Of a DNA stretch of 15,121 nucleotides, positions 1 through 6,658 are shown piece by piece. This stretch comes from Spirochaetales bacterium (GTDB lineage: Bacteria > Spirochaetota > Spirochaetia > SZUA-6 > DRHE01), in assembly GCA_023136785.1 (NCBI GenBank), contig JAGLQP010000011.1, forward strand, positions 1-15,121, given 5' to 3'. Below the pieces are notes generated by a model. That model saw nothing but the letters and a program-made list of their open reading frames with translations. It was not told where the DNA came from and searched no databases. Every line of letters starts with the position of its first letter. Position 1 is the first letter of the stretch. The translations under genes and the position numbers were made by a program.

Positions 1-696
1 TTCGTATAGGTTGTAAACCTCTACCTCACCATCCAGGCTGTCTGTGAATCGGGCGATCAAAGCCTGGAGACCGTTCTGCTGCGGCTGTGCGTCGGTCAGA
101 ACCACAACTTTTTTGCCCCCGGTCGAGACTCGGTGGTTTGCCGGGTGCAGCGGTAAGGAGATCGGTCGGTGGAGCAGCGGCTGATACATCCGCTGTGTCG
201 CCGCTCGATCGGCGATTCCGGTAAAAAAGCCTTCGGCGAACAGCTCGAGGCGCCCACGTTCCTCCGCCTTCATCAGGTCGTGCATGTTGGCGGAGTAGAA
301 CCCGAGGTACTTCATGTCCAGGTCTTCGGTGATGCCCCGGATGTAGGCATGGGCACTGCTGTCGTAGAAGTTGATCGATGTGGACAGGGCGGCGGTGTAG
401 CGACCCTGAAAGGCATCCGCTGCCTTCCGCTCCCGGATCAGCTCGATGAAACGTTTGTACTGGGAGCTGACCAGCAGGAAGTAGAGGGGAAAGGCCCATA
501 GTACACCATCCGCGGAGCGAATCTCCTCAACGATTTCATCGAATCGCTCAGGGTCTTTTTCCAGACCATGGATTCGCTGGGCAACGTGGAGCACCTTCAG
601 CTCATGTTCGGGATGCCGGCTTGCTATATACCCCACGTACTGCATGGTCACGCTGACTGGTCCCTTCGGACTTCCGTTTAGGACGATGATCTTCAT
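1..696 (-). CDS. Flavodoxin-fold NAD(P)H-dependent (FMN) reductase, C-terminus cut by window edge
   Basis: The 232 visible residues begin MKIIVLNGSPKG. A beta strand followed by an LNGSPKG phosphate loop is the FMN-binding start of the NADPH-dependent FMN reductase/flavodoxin superfamily, and WAFPLYFLLVSSQYKRFIE around residues 67-85 matches the second FMN loop. The start is fixed by AGGAGG at 705-710, eight bases upstream of the ATG. After about residue 190 a new strand-like segment (KKVVVLTDAQPQQNGLQALI) resembles the opening of a second flavodoxin-like unit, so the full protein may be a tandem or longer multi-domain form. The rest lies outside the window. It follows a TetR gene on the same strand with a 74-base gap and has its own promoter and operator, so it is likely the regulator's main target. 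The substrate cannot be told from sequence; quinone, nitro-compound or electrophile reduction are possibilities. Confidence 0.82.
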   Translation of the reverse strand, partial: MKIIVLNGSPKGPVSVTMQYVGYIASRHPEHELKVLHVAQRIHGLEKDPERFDEIVEEIRSADGVLWAFPLYFLLVSSQYKRFIELIRERKAADAFQGRYTAALSTSINFYDSSAHAYIRGITEDLDMKYLGFYSANMHDLMKAEERGRLELFAEGFFTGIADRAATQRMYQPLLHRPISLPLHPANHRVSTGGKKVVVLTDAQPQQNGLQALIARFTDSLDGEVEVYNLYE

Positions 697-721
697 TTTC
701 TCTTCCTCCTATTGTAACAAG

Positions 722-740
722 GTTAATATAACACTGTTAA
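722..740 (-). promoter_or_regulatory. TetR-type operator A, upstream of the flavoprotein gene
   Basis: Plus-strand GTTAATATAACACTGTTAA matches operator B (1396-1414) at 17 of 19 positions. Its ends form an inverted pair GTTAA (722-726) and TTAAC (737-741), as expected for a dimeric repressor. It covers the -10 box and part of the spacer of the predicted promoter. Confidence 0.75.
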
Positions 741-753
741 CTTGCAATGTATA
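725..753 (-). promoter_or_regulatory. Predicted promoter of the flavoprotein gene
   Basis: Read on the minus strand: -35 TATACA (748-753), a 17-base spacer, -10 TATATT (725-730). The -35 is weak. The operator sits in exactly the same register as in the TetR promoter, which supports the call. Confidence 0.55.
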
Positions 754-770
754 AAAAATTGCTCTAGTCC

Positions 771-1370
771 TCACCCGTGTCGCTCCGGGTCTCCGCCGCC
801 GGTATAAAAGCGCAGAAACAGATCCTTGAGCTCTTCCCGGTTCATCCCCTCAGCCAGCTGCAGGCTCCCCGACATGAGCAGAGAGCAGAATCCATGCAGC
901 ATGGTCCAACCCATCATGGCGCCGTAGCGAGGGTCGTGGGGGTACATCTTGCCCGCTGCCAGACGCTCCAGAGCGTTTCGGGCAACGTAGTAGGTGTGGT
1001 ACAGCACCGGTTGATCCTTCTCCCCCAGAGGGGTGCTGCCGATCGGTGTTTCGAAGAGCAGGCGGTAAAGCCTGGGGTGCTCTTCCGCAAAATCGATGTA
1101 CTGTTCTCCGAGTTGGTGAATCGTCTCCATAGGATCGAGGTTCGGATCGATCCCGCGGATCCGTTGATTCAGCTTCTCCGCCGCCCGCAGCTTGATTTGT
1201 AGGAGCAGAGCTTCCTTGCTGTCGAAGTAGTGGTAGATCGCTGTAGCTGTGACTCCGACGCGCTTGGCCAAATCCCGCATGTTCAGTGCTTCGTGACCGG
1301 AGCGGACTACGATATTTTCCGCTTCGCTGAGGAGTTTTTCCGGTAGTTCGGGGTTTGCCAGTCGTGTCAT
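771..1370 (-). CDS. TetR/AcrR family transcriptional regulator
   Basis: This 199-residue protein has an N-terminal TetR helix-turn-helix at about residues 10-55 (MRDLAKRVGVTATAIYHYF, then DSKEALLLQ). The C-terminal ligand domain contains FAEEHPRLYRLLFE, which resembles the WHG-type TetR C-terminal domain. The reading frame is open to an ATG at 1427, but that lies upstream of the transcription start implied by the promoter at 1399-1427. The ATG at 1370 (MTRLANPEL) begins where the family usually does, so it was chosen; its Shine-Dalgarno is weak (GAGAG). The gene lies directly upstream of a flavoprotein gene on the same strand, and both promoters carry the same operator. It therefore probably represses itself and the reductase until an unknown small molecule binds. 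Confidence 0.9.
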   Translation of the reverse strand: MTRLANPELPEKLLSEAENIVVRSGHEALNMRDLAKRVGVTATAIYHYFDSKEALLLQIKLRAAEKLNQRIRGIDPNLDPMETIHQLGEQYIDFAEEHPRLYRLLFETPIGSTPLGEKDQPVLYHTYYVARNALERLAAGKMYPHDPRYGAMMGWTMLHGFCSLLMSGSLQLAEGMNREELKDLFLRFYTGGGDPERHG

Positions 1371-1395
1371 CAAATTTCTCTCATTACTTAACATT

Positions 1396-1414
1396 GTTAA
1401 AATAACACGGTTAA
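1396..1414 (-). promoter_or_regulatory. TetR-type operator B, autoregulatory
   Basis: Plus-strand GTTAAAATAACACGGTTAA matches operator A at 722-740 except at two positions. A further partial palindrome, TTAACATTGTTAA (1388-1400), adjoins it. It overlaps the -10 box and spacer of the TetR promoter. Confidence 0.75.
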
Positions 1415-1427
1415 GGTTATTTGTCAA
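1399..1427 (-). promoter_or_regulatory. Predicted promoter of the tetR gene
   Basis: Minus strand: perfect -35 TTGACA (1422-1427), a 17-base spacer, -10 TATTTT (1399-1404). The implied start of transcription near 1392 rules out the longer ATG start at 1427 and favours translation from 1370. Confidence 0.7.
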
Positions 1428-1483
1428 TACAAAGAAGTAAAAAAAGTTGAGAAAAACCGCGGCGTGAGAGAACCCCCGGAAGT

Positions 1484-1816
1484 CTATTCTTTGATCTGAC
1501 TCGCTGCAAAATCACCGACGATGGGGAAGCGGTAGAGCTCGCCCTGGTAGGCCTTGATCATTCCGATGATCCAGAAGCCAAAGGTGGCGATACCCCCGAC
1601 CAAGGCGAAGACCCAGCCAATCCTCGGTAACCGTCCCAGGATCCCGAGGATCAGAGTCATGGCACCGAAGAAGATCAGGGATTGAAGTGCATGGAAACGA
1701 ACGAACCGGCTCTCCTTCTCCAGGAGAAGAATGATCAATCCGGAGAGCCAGCCAAACAGGTAGGCGATCAGAGCGGCATGGTTCTCACTCATGTTTAGAG
1801 ACGATTTCCCATTCAT
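1484..1816 (-). CDS. DUF4870 (Tic20-like) small membrane protein
   Basis: This is a 110-residue integral membrane protein with about three hydrophobic helices, near residues 12-33, 42-62 and 67-92. The sequence RFVRFHALQSL between the first two is the hallmark of DUF4870/Tic20-like proteins. The start is the ATG at 1816, preceded by AGGAGG at 1825-1830 with an eight-base spacing; the frame is open further upstream but without family-like sequence. Its function is unknown in bacteria, so no role is assigned. It is divergent from the DAHP synthase gene and has its own promoter (1848-1876), so it is probably monocistronic. Confidence 0.85.
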   Translation of the reverse strand: MNGKSSLNMSENHAALIAYLFGWLSGLIILLLEKESRFVRFHALQSLIFFGAMTLILGILGRLPRIGWVFALVGGIATFGFWIIGMIKAYQGELYRFPIVGDFAASQIKE

Positions 1817-1847
1817 AACACTTTCCTCCTCGCGTAGTCCTATCTTG

Positions 1848-1876
1848 AAATTAGAAGGTATAGGAGCCAAAGTCAA
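1848..1876 (-). promoter_or_regulatory. Predicted promoter of the DUF4870 gene
   Basis: Minus strand: -35 TTGACT (1871-1876), a 17-base spacer, -10 TAATTT (1848-1853). The leader to the ATG at 1816 is about 25 bases and includes the AGGAGG site. Confidence 0.6.
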
Positions 1877-1886
1877 GGAAAATTGA

Positions 1887-1909
1887 GGTGCTGTGTGGAG
1901 CAAAGCACC
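1887..1909. repeat. Inverted repeat in the DUF4870-aroF intergenic region
   Basis: GGTGCT (1887-1892) and AGCACC (1904-1909) form perfect 6-base arms around an 11-base spacer. It lies just upstream of the DUF4870 -35 box and about 95 bases before the DAHP synthase start. It has no T-tract, so it is more likely an operator or leader hairpin than a terminator. Confidence 0.35.
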
Positions 1910-2002
1910 CGCGACCCGCTGTTTGGCAATACCCGGATTCGTCTGTACAGCGTGAGGAAAACATGACATACTGAAAATTCCCAGCACACATGGAGTGACC
2001 CT

Positions 2003-3055
2003 TTGAAAAAAACGAGTGATTTACGTATTCGGTTTGTTGACCCGCTGATCAGCCCTCAGGAGCTGAAAAAAAAGATCCCCTTGACCGACGACTCCGCCGC
2101 CACGGTTGTGGAAAGCCGGGAAGTAATCAAGAGAATCCTGGCTCGACAGGACGAACGCCTGCTAGCGGTCGTAGGGCCCTGTTCGATCCATGACTATGAA
2201 GCTGCGATCGACTACGCACGGCGGTTGCATGCGTTGAACGAGCGGGTAAAGGAGCGGATCTTCATCCTGATGAGGGTGTACTTCGAGAAACCCCGCACCA
2301 CGATCGGCTGGCGGGGCATGATCATCGATCCCCATCTCGATGGAAGCTACAAGATCTCCGAAGGGTTGACCCTGGCGCGCCAGCTCCTTCTGGAGATTAC
2401 CGGCATGGGCTTGCCCGCCGCTACGGAGATGCTCGATCCGATCGTGCCTCAGTACGTGGACGATCTGATCGGTTGGGCAGCTATCGGGGCTCGAACAACC
2501 GAGAGCCAGACCCATCGCAACATGGTCAGCGGCCTGTCCATGCCCGTCGGCTTCAAGAACGGCACCGACGGGAATCTCCAGATCGCCATTGACGCCATGG
2601 CTTCGGCCCGTCATCCCCATCACTTCATCGGTATCGACCAGGAGGGTAAAACCAGTGTTCTGGGCACAACGGGCAATACCGACACCCACATTATCCTCAG
2701 GGGTAGCCGCACGGCCTCCAACTATCGCAAGCCGGAAATCGTCTACACCGGAGAACTGCTGAAAGAGGCGGGATTTCTGCCTGCCATCGTGGTAGATTGT
2801 AGCCACGGCAACTCAGAGAAGAGATCCGAGCGTCAAGGGGAAGTCCTGCACAGCCTGCTCGAATCCCGTGCTTCGGGCTGCCGGGAGGTCATCGGTTTTA
2901 TGATGGAGAGCAATCTCTTCGGCGGCCGACAGGATATTCCCCGAGACCTGAGCCGGCTCAAATACGGGGTTTCGATTACGGACCCCTGCCTGAGCTGGGA
3001 ACAAACCGAGCAGTTGTTGCTGTACGCCTATGAACAGCACGAGATAGAAGGTTAA
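2003..3055 (+). CDS. aroF: 3-deoxy-7-phosphoheptulonate (DAHP) synthase, class I
   Basis: It condenses phosphoenolpyruvate with erythrose 4-phosphate, the committed step of the shikimate pathway, in the cytoplasm. The 350 residues align end to end with the E. coli AroF/AroG/AroH family. Metal ligands expected for the family are present: Cys60 (VVGPCSIHD), His268 (VDCSHGNS), Glu302 (MMESNLFGG) and Asp327 (SITDPCLSW). The PEP/sugar-phosphate motif MRVYFEKPRTT starts at residue 90. Recalled comparison looks closer to AroF than AroG (GLSMPVGFKNGTDG, DCSHGNSEK), but the feedback effector is not proven. The start is TTG at 2003 with GGAG seven bases upstream (1992-1995); an ATG at 1990 runs into TGA after two codons. 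A gene near an arylpyruvate oxidoreductase and an Lrp regulator suggests aromatic amino-acid metabolism. Confidence 0.95.
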   Translation: MKKTSDLRIRFVDPLISPQELKKKIPLTDDSAATVVESREVIKRILARQDERLLAVVGPCSIHDYEAAIDYARRLHALNERVKERIFILMRVYFEKPRTTIGWRGMIIDPHLDGSYKISEGLTLARQLLLEITGMGLPAATEMLDPIVPQYVDDLIGWAAIGARTTESQTHRNMVSGLSMPVGFKNGTDGNLQIAIDAMASARHPHHFIGIDQEGKTSVLGTTGNTDTHIILRGSRTASNYRKPEIVYTGELLKEAGFLPAIVVDCSHGNSEKRSERQGEVLHSLLESRASGCREVIGFMMESNLFGGRQDIPRDLSRLKYGVSITDPCLSWEQTEQLLLYAYEQHEIEG

Positions 3056-3120
3056 GCCCTTGGCCTGGTCCCTGTCTCCGCGGCGGGGGAGCCTCTTCCC
3101 CTCACTGTACAAATCGTCGG

Positions 3121-3153
3121 GGCAACTCCCACTGGGCTTGAATTCCCGTCGCC
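3121..3153. repeat. Weak dyad between convergent aroF and lrp
   Basis: GGCAAC (3121-3126) faces GTCGCC (3148-3153); as minus-strand RNA this gives a six-pair stem with one G-U pair. The 208-base gap 3056-3263 holds no credible gene and no T-tract terminator. This is the only structure noticed there. Confidence 0.2.
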
Positions 3154-3263
3154 TTTAGCATCGTAGACATGATTCGATTGCTGAGCTGGGCGACATGTTT
3201 TACCGCTATTTACTTGCCGACGGAGAGTGAACAGGTGAAGCGAAGTCTGAAACACTCAGAAGC

Positions 3264-3764
3264 TTATGTCCGGGAGGAACTGCCCTTGTCCTCTGTGCTT
3301 TCCTCAAGCTCAATCTTGGTCTGATGTTTCACCGTGGAGAGGACGAACATGCTGCTGAACTTTCCGACTTTCCGCAGGCGGGCCAACTTATTGAACACGA
3401 AGGCATCGTAGCTGGGGATGTCATCAGCTACGACTTTAAGCAGGTAGTCCTTCTCCCCGGACAGTCGATAGCACTCCAGCACCTCCGGCATCCTGCTGAT
3501 CTCATCGGAAAGGTGCTGTATGGTCTCTTGGGTATAGTCGTTCATCGTGACGAAGACGAAGGCAATGATGGCCTTGCCGACCGTCTGCGGGTCCACCAGA
3601 GCGACGTAGTTCGTGATGATCCCATTCTTCTCCAGCTTTTTCACCCGTTCGAAGACCGTGGCCGGGGCCAGGCCGATCATGCCGGCCAGCTCTGCGTTGG
3701 TGATCGAGCCGTGGGCCTGAAGGATGTTCAGGATCTTTCGATTGGTCTCGTCGATCTGTTTCAT
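3264..3764 (-). CDS. Lrp/AsnC family transcriptional regulator
   Basis: This 166-residue protein starts MKQIDETNRKILNILQAHG, a typical AsnC/Lrp opening. A winged helix-turn-helix at about residues 20-48 has the recognition helix LAPATVFERVKKLEKNGII, and a RAM/AsnC effector domain covers about residues 65-145 (CYRLSGEKDYLLKVVADDI). Members bind amino acids in the RAM domain and act as dimers or octamers. The start at 3764 has GGAG (3774-3777) nine bases upstream; the ATG at 3773 touches that site directly and was rejected. It is divergent from iorAB across a 175-base AT-rich region with promoters for both sides. It is therefore probably autoregulated and controls indolepyruvate oxidoreductase in response to an (aromatic) amino acid. 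The ligand is an inference. Confidence 0.92.
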   Translation of the reverse strand: MKQIDETNRKILNILQAHGSITNAELAGMIGLAPATVFERVKKLEKNGIITNYVALVDPQTVGKAIIAFVFVTMNDYTQETIQHLSDEISRMPEVLECYRLSGEKDYLLKVVADDIPSYDAFVFNKLARLRKVGKFSSMFVLSTVKHQTKIELEESTEDKGSSSRT

Positions 3765-3800
3765 TTTACGCATCTCCGTATAAATGCTGCCTTTTTAGCT

Positions 3801-3828
3801 ATTATAGCAAAGATTATTTTCTCATCAA
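3801..3828 (-). promoter_or_regulatory. Predicted promoter of the lrp-type gene
   Basis: Minus strand: -35 TTGATG (3823-3828), a 16-base spacer, perfect -10 TATAAT (3801-3806). The -10 sits in the palindrome-like GCTATTATAGC (3798-3808), a possible autoregulatory site. Confidence 0.65.
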
Positions 3829-3872
3829 GAATATTAAGCAAATATAATTAGTGTTTAGTTGTGCCCGCTGTA

Positions 3873-3901
3873 TTGATTCCCATCAGCAGAGTGTGTATGA
3901 T
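3873..3901 (+). promoter_or_regulatory. Predicted promoter of iorAB
   Basis: -35 TTGATT (3873-3878), a 17-base spacer, -10 TATGAT (3896-3901). A leader of roughly 30 bases follows, with AAAGGAG at 3927-3933 before the iorA ATG. The AT-rich stretch 3810-3860 between the two divergent promoters is the likely Lrp-binding region. Confidence 0.6.
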
Positions 3902-3939
3902 GCGAGGGTTGTCAATCCTGTTCAGCAAAGGAGTTCTTG

Positions 3940-5547
3940 ATGCCTGAAGCGGTCCTCTTGGGAGACGAAGCCCTGGCCATGGGGGCGATCGATTCCGGAA
4001 TCTCGGCGGCATATGCCTACCCGGGTACCCCCTCTTCGGAGATCATGGAGTACCTGCAAGCGGTCGCTCCGAAATACGGTGACTTTGTCGCCGAGTGGTG
4101 TTCCAACGAAAAAACGGCCTACGAGGCGGCGGTGGGCGTGTCCCTGGTGGGAAGGCGAGCCCTGGTCAGCATGAAGCACGTCGGCTTGAACGTTGCCGCC
4201 GATCCCTTTATCAACTCGGCACTGTTGGCCATCCACGGCGGGCTGGTCCTGGCCGTAGCCGACGATCCCGGGATGCACTCCTCCCAGAACGAGCAGGACA
4301 GCCGCTTCTATGCCGACTTCGCCCGGATTATCTGTTTGGAGCCGAGGACCCAGGGAGAAGTGTACGAGATGACCCGGGAGGCCTTCGATCTTTCCGAGCG
4401 TTTTCACATCCCGGTCATGGTGCGCCTGACTACCCGGATCGCCCATTCCCGGGCCGTGGTCCAAACCGGAGAACGCCGGCCTCAAAACCCGCTGAACAAG
4501 TCTACCGAAAAGGCCGGCTGGTTGCTGCTTCCGTCTACGGCCCGCAAGCTCTGGGCCGAGCTCCTCGAGAATCAGGGGCAGTTCCTCGCCTATGCGGAGA
4601 ACTCCCCCTACAACACCTTGGAGTTGAATGAAGAGTTTTTCGAATTCGGAGTCATCACCGCCGGTCTCGGTTGGAACTACTACATGGAGAATCGGGACGA
4701 GATGGCGGTGAAACCCTCCCACCTGCACATCAGCGTGTATCCCATTCCTGGAGAAAAGGTGCGTCGGCTGGCCGAGCGGGTGAAGAGGATCGTGGTCATT
4801 GAGGAGGGGTTTTCCTTCATCGAGAGGGCTCTGCTGGGAATCCTTGTGCCGGCGGTGAAGATCTCGGGTAAGGAGGACGGAACCCTGCCTAGTACCGGAG
4901 AGTTGACGCCGGACAACGTACGAGAGGCTATGGGGCTTAAGCCCAAACAGGGGATCGAGGCAACCGGCCTGGAGATTCCCGGCCGGCCGCCCCAGCTGTG
5001 CGCAGGCTGTCCTCACCGGGACAGTTACGATGCCTTGAACCAGGCGGTGGCCGGATTCGATCAGAAGGTCGTCACCGCGGACATCGGCTGCTACACCCTC
5101 GGATATCTCCCTCCCTATCAAGCCATCGAGACCTGCCTCTGCATGGGAGCTTCCGTGGGTATGGCTAAGGGAGCCTCTCAGGCGGGTTTCCACCCCGTTG
5201 TGGCCACCATCGGGGACGGCACCTTCCTGCATTCCGGGATCACCCCCCTGGTCGATGCGGTAGCCTCCGGGTCCAACATGACCCTGCTCATCCTGGACAA
5301 CAGCATCACGGCAATGACCGGCGGCCAGCAGACGATCCTGACCTCCTCCCGTTTGGAGAAGTTGGTGCATGGCATCGGAGTGGATCCCGATCACATCAAA
5401 CTGATCATCCCGCTGAAGAAGCACACGGCGGAAAACGCCGAGATCATCCGGCGGGAGATGGAGTACGAAGGGGTTTCGGTGATCATTGCCCTGCGGGACT
5501 GCATTCAGACCCCGAAGGAGAAAAAGAAGAAGGAGGCCGGGGAATGA
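3940..5547 (+). CDS. iorA: Indolepyruvate:ferredoxin oxidoreductase subunit IorA, lacking the C-terminal ferredoxin domain
   Basis: IorA oxidatively decarboxylates arylpyruvates (from Trp, Phe, Tyr) to aryl-acetyl-CoA, or runs in reverse. The N-terminal half has the pyrimidine-domain motif AYAYPGTPSSEI. The TPP domain contains LCAGCPHRDSY and the GDG motif at 425-427, leading to DN at 453-454. Cys354, Cys357, Cys384 (DIGC) and Cys521 (ALRDC) fit the four ligands of the cluster near TPP. The protein stops at 535 residues with a Lys-rich tail just after Cys521. Family members I know run to about 600-650 residues with two further 4Fe-4S motifs, which are absent here. The ATG at 3940 follows AAAGGAG by six bases; a TTG at 3937 is less likely. 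The stop overlaps iorB as ATGA, so the two are translationally coupled. Confidence 0.93.
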   Translation: MPEAVLLGDEALAMGAIDSGISAAYAYPGTPSSEIMEYLQAVAPKYGDFVAEWCSNEKTAYEAAVGVSLVGRRALVSMKHVGLNVAADPFINSALLAIHGGLVLAVADDPGMHSSQNEQDSRFYADFARIICLEPRTQGEVYEMTREAFDLSERFHIPVMVRLTTRIAHSRAVVQTGERRPQNPLNKSTEKAGWLLLPSTARKLWAELLENQGQFLAYAENSPYNTLELNEEFFEFGVITAGLGWNYYMENRDEMAVKPSHLHISVYPIPGEKVRRLAERVKRIVVIEEGFSFIERALLGILVPAVKISGKEDGTLPSTGELTPDNVREAMGLKPKQGIEATGLEIPGRPPQLCAGCPHRDSYDALNQAVAGFDQKVVTADIGCYTLGYLPPYQAIETCLCMGASVGMAKGASQAGFHPVVATIGDGTFLHSGITPLVDAVASGSNMTLLILDNSITAMTGGQQTILTSSRLEKLVHGIGVDPDHIKLIIPLKKHTAENAEIIRREMEYEGVSVIIALRDCIQTPKEKKKKEAGE

Positions 5548-6125
5548 AGTACGACGTGATCCTGGCTGGAGTGGGCGGCCAGGGCGTGTTGTCCTTGGCG
5601 GCGATCATCACCTTGGGGGCGATGAAGGACGGTCTTACGGTGCGCCAGTCCGAGGTCCACGGCATGGCCCAGCGGGGAGGCGCGGTTCAGGCCCATCTCC
5701 GCCTCTCCGATCAGACTATTGTCAGCGACCTGATCGGCAAGGCCAGTGCGGACATGATTCTAAGCATGGAACCGATCGAATCCCTGCGCTATCTGGCCTA
5801 TCTCAAAGCCGACGGCGTGCTGGTTACCTCCACCGATCCGGTGAAGAACATCCCCACCTATCCGGAGGTGGAGGGTATCTACGCGACAATTCGCGGCCTT
5901 CCCTCGGCTCAGTTGATCGAAGCCGCCGCCCTGGCACAGCAGGCCGGTTCTGCCCGCTCGACCAACATGGTCATGGTAGGCGCGGCTTCGGCGCACCTGC
6001 CTGTGCAGGAGAAGAGTTTGCTTGCCGCCATCGATGAGTTGTTCTCCCGCAAGGGAGAGAAGGTTGTGGAGATCAACCGGAAGGCGTTTCAGATAGGTTG
6101 GGAAACGGCAGCCTTAGCCGTTTAG
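5544..6125 (+). CDS. iorB: Indolepyruvate:ferredoxin oxidoreductase subunit IorB
   Basis: This 193-residue protein is the gamma-type subunit of the 2-oxoacid:ferredoxin oxidoreductase family and partners IorA in the cytoplasmic IorAB complex. The N-terminal glycine-rich loop GVGGQGVL (residues 9-16) and the following RQSEVHGMAQRGGAVQAH (34-51) are the family signature of the domain that helps bind CoA. AGGAGG at 5531-5536 lies seven bases before the ATG, inside the end of iorA, and the genes overlap by four bases. Its length is normal for IorB. Its last 12 bases overlap the end of the convergent GCAxxG-protein gene, leaving no room for a conventional terminator between them. Confidence 0.94.
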   Translation: MKYDVILAGVGGQGVLSLAAIITLGAMKDGLTVRQSEVHGMAQRGGAVQAHLRLSDQTIVSDLIGKASADMILSMEPIESLRYLAYLKADGVLVTSTDPVKNIPTYPEVEGIYATIRGLPSAQLIEAAALAQQAGSARSTNMVMVGAASAHLPVQEKSLLAAIDELFSRKGEKVVEINRKAFQIGWETAALAV

Positions 6126-6524
6126 TTCCTTCTCGATCATACTTTCGAGAATCTCCGCAGATTTCAGTACCACCCTGCGGCATTTTAGCTCCTCACTCCG
6201 GTAGCGCTCCTTGAGGGGTGTGCAGTCGATATCCCCCATCTGACTTCGATATTCCTCGAGGAACTCCGCGCACAGCTCTTCTAAGCGGGGGGTGTCGTGT
6301 CCCTTGTCCTTGGCGAAGATCCTGCCCAGCACCATCACCGCTCCGGTAAGGGCGCCGCAGGTTGCCTCTATTCCCATCCCGCCGCCGAAACCCGCTGCCA
6401 GCTTGAGAGCACGGGCATCCATATCGAGGCGATACACCTCGTTGGCTCCGAAGAGAATAGCCTCGGCGCAGTTCAAGTCTTTTTTTTCCATGTAGCCGTC
6501 GTTGATCAGCTCGCTCAGTTGCAT
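6114..6524 (-). CDS. C_GCAxxG_C_C family redox-active protein
   Basis: This 136-residue soluble protein has cysteines at 19 (LNCAEA), 56 (GIEATCGALTGA), 85, 101 (DIDCTPLK) and 115 (LKCRRV). The central CGAxTGA after a glycine-rich GFGGGMG and the spaced outer cysteines match the C_GCAxxG_C_C family, found mainly in anaerobes. Family members are thought to bind metal or act in thiol redox chemistry, but no reaction is established. The start at 6524 has AGGAG (6531-6535) six bases upstream. It converges on iorB with a 12-base overlap of the two 3' ends. It might serve as a redox partner in this neighbourhood, but this is only a guess from position. Confidence 0.85.
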   Translation of the reverse strand: MQLSELINDGYMEKKDLNCAEAILFGANEVYRLDMDARALKLAAGFGGGMGIEATCGALTGAVMVLGRIFAKDKGHDTPRLEELCAEFLEEYRSQMGDIDCTPLKERYRSEELKCRRVVLKSAEILESMIEKELNG

Positions 6525-6571
6525 CGTATTCTCCTGTTGTCTACTGCTGTCATTTCCGCTGTTTCCGACCC

Positions 6572-6600
6572 ATGATATCGATACCGCTGCCCGGAGGCAA
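6572..6600 (-). promoter_or_regulatory. Predicted promoter of the GCAxxG-protein gene
   Basis: Minus strand: -35 TTGCCT (6595-6600), a 17-base spacer, -10 TATCAT (6572-6577), giving a leader of about 40 bases that includes AGGAG. Confidence 0.45.
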
Positions 6601-6646
6601 GCCGACCTTTGTCGCAGGATTGCCTGAGCATTCTGACCGGATGCGC

Positions 6647-6652
6647 TATAAT
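6647..6652 (+). promoter_or_regulatory. Consensus -10 box immediately upstream of the ATL gene
   Basis: A perfect TATAAT ends six bases before the ATG at 6659. No good -35 is seen at 16-18 bases (the best candidates are TGAGCA or CTGAGC). If active, transcription would begin at about the start codon. Confidence 0.3.
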
Positions 6653-6658
6653 CGGAGG

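Noticed and set aside
3121..3160. A tRNA T-arm or tmRNA end (TTGAATTCCC)
   Set aside because: The flanking bases do not pair as a T-stem and there is no acceptor, anticodon arm or CCA end.
3170..3322. A 50-residue plus-strand frame between aroF and lrp
   Set aside because: It overlaps the end of the lrp gene in antisense, has no ribosome site and shows no recognisable features.
3922..5424. A 500-residue open frame on the minus strand opposite iorA
   Set aside because: It is rich in Gly, His, Asp and Gln with no domain and lies exactly under a well-supported iorA. It is a GC-driven antisense shadow.
5440..5560. A frameshift at the end of iorA hiding a ferredoxin domain
   Set aside because: iorB starts within the iorA stop with a good ribosome site in between, and no Cys-rich reading is possible in the few bases available.
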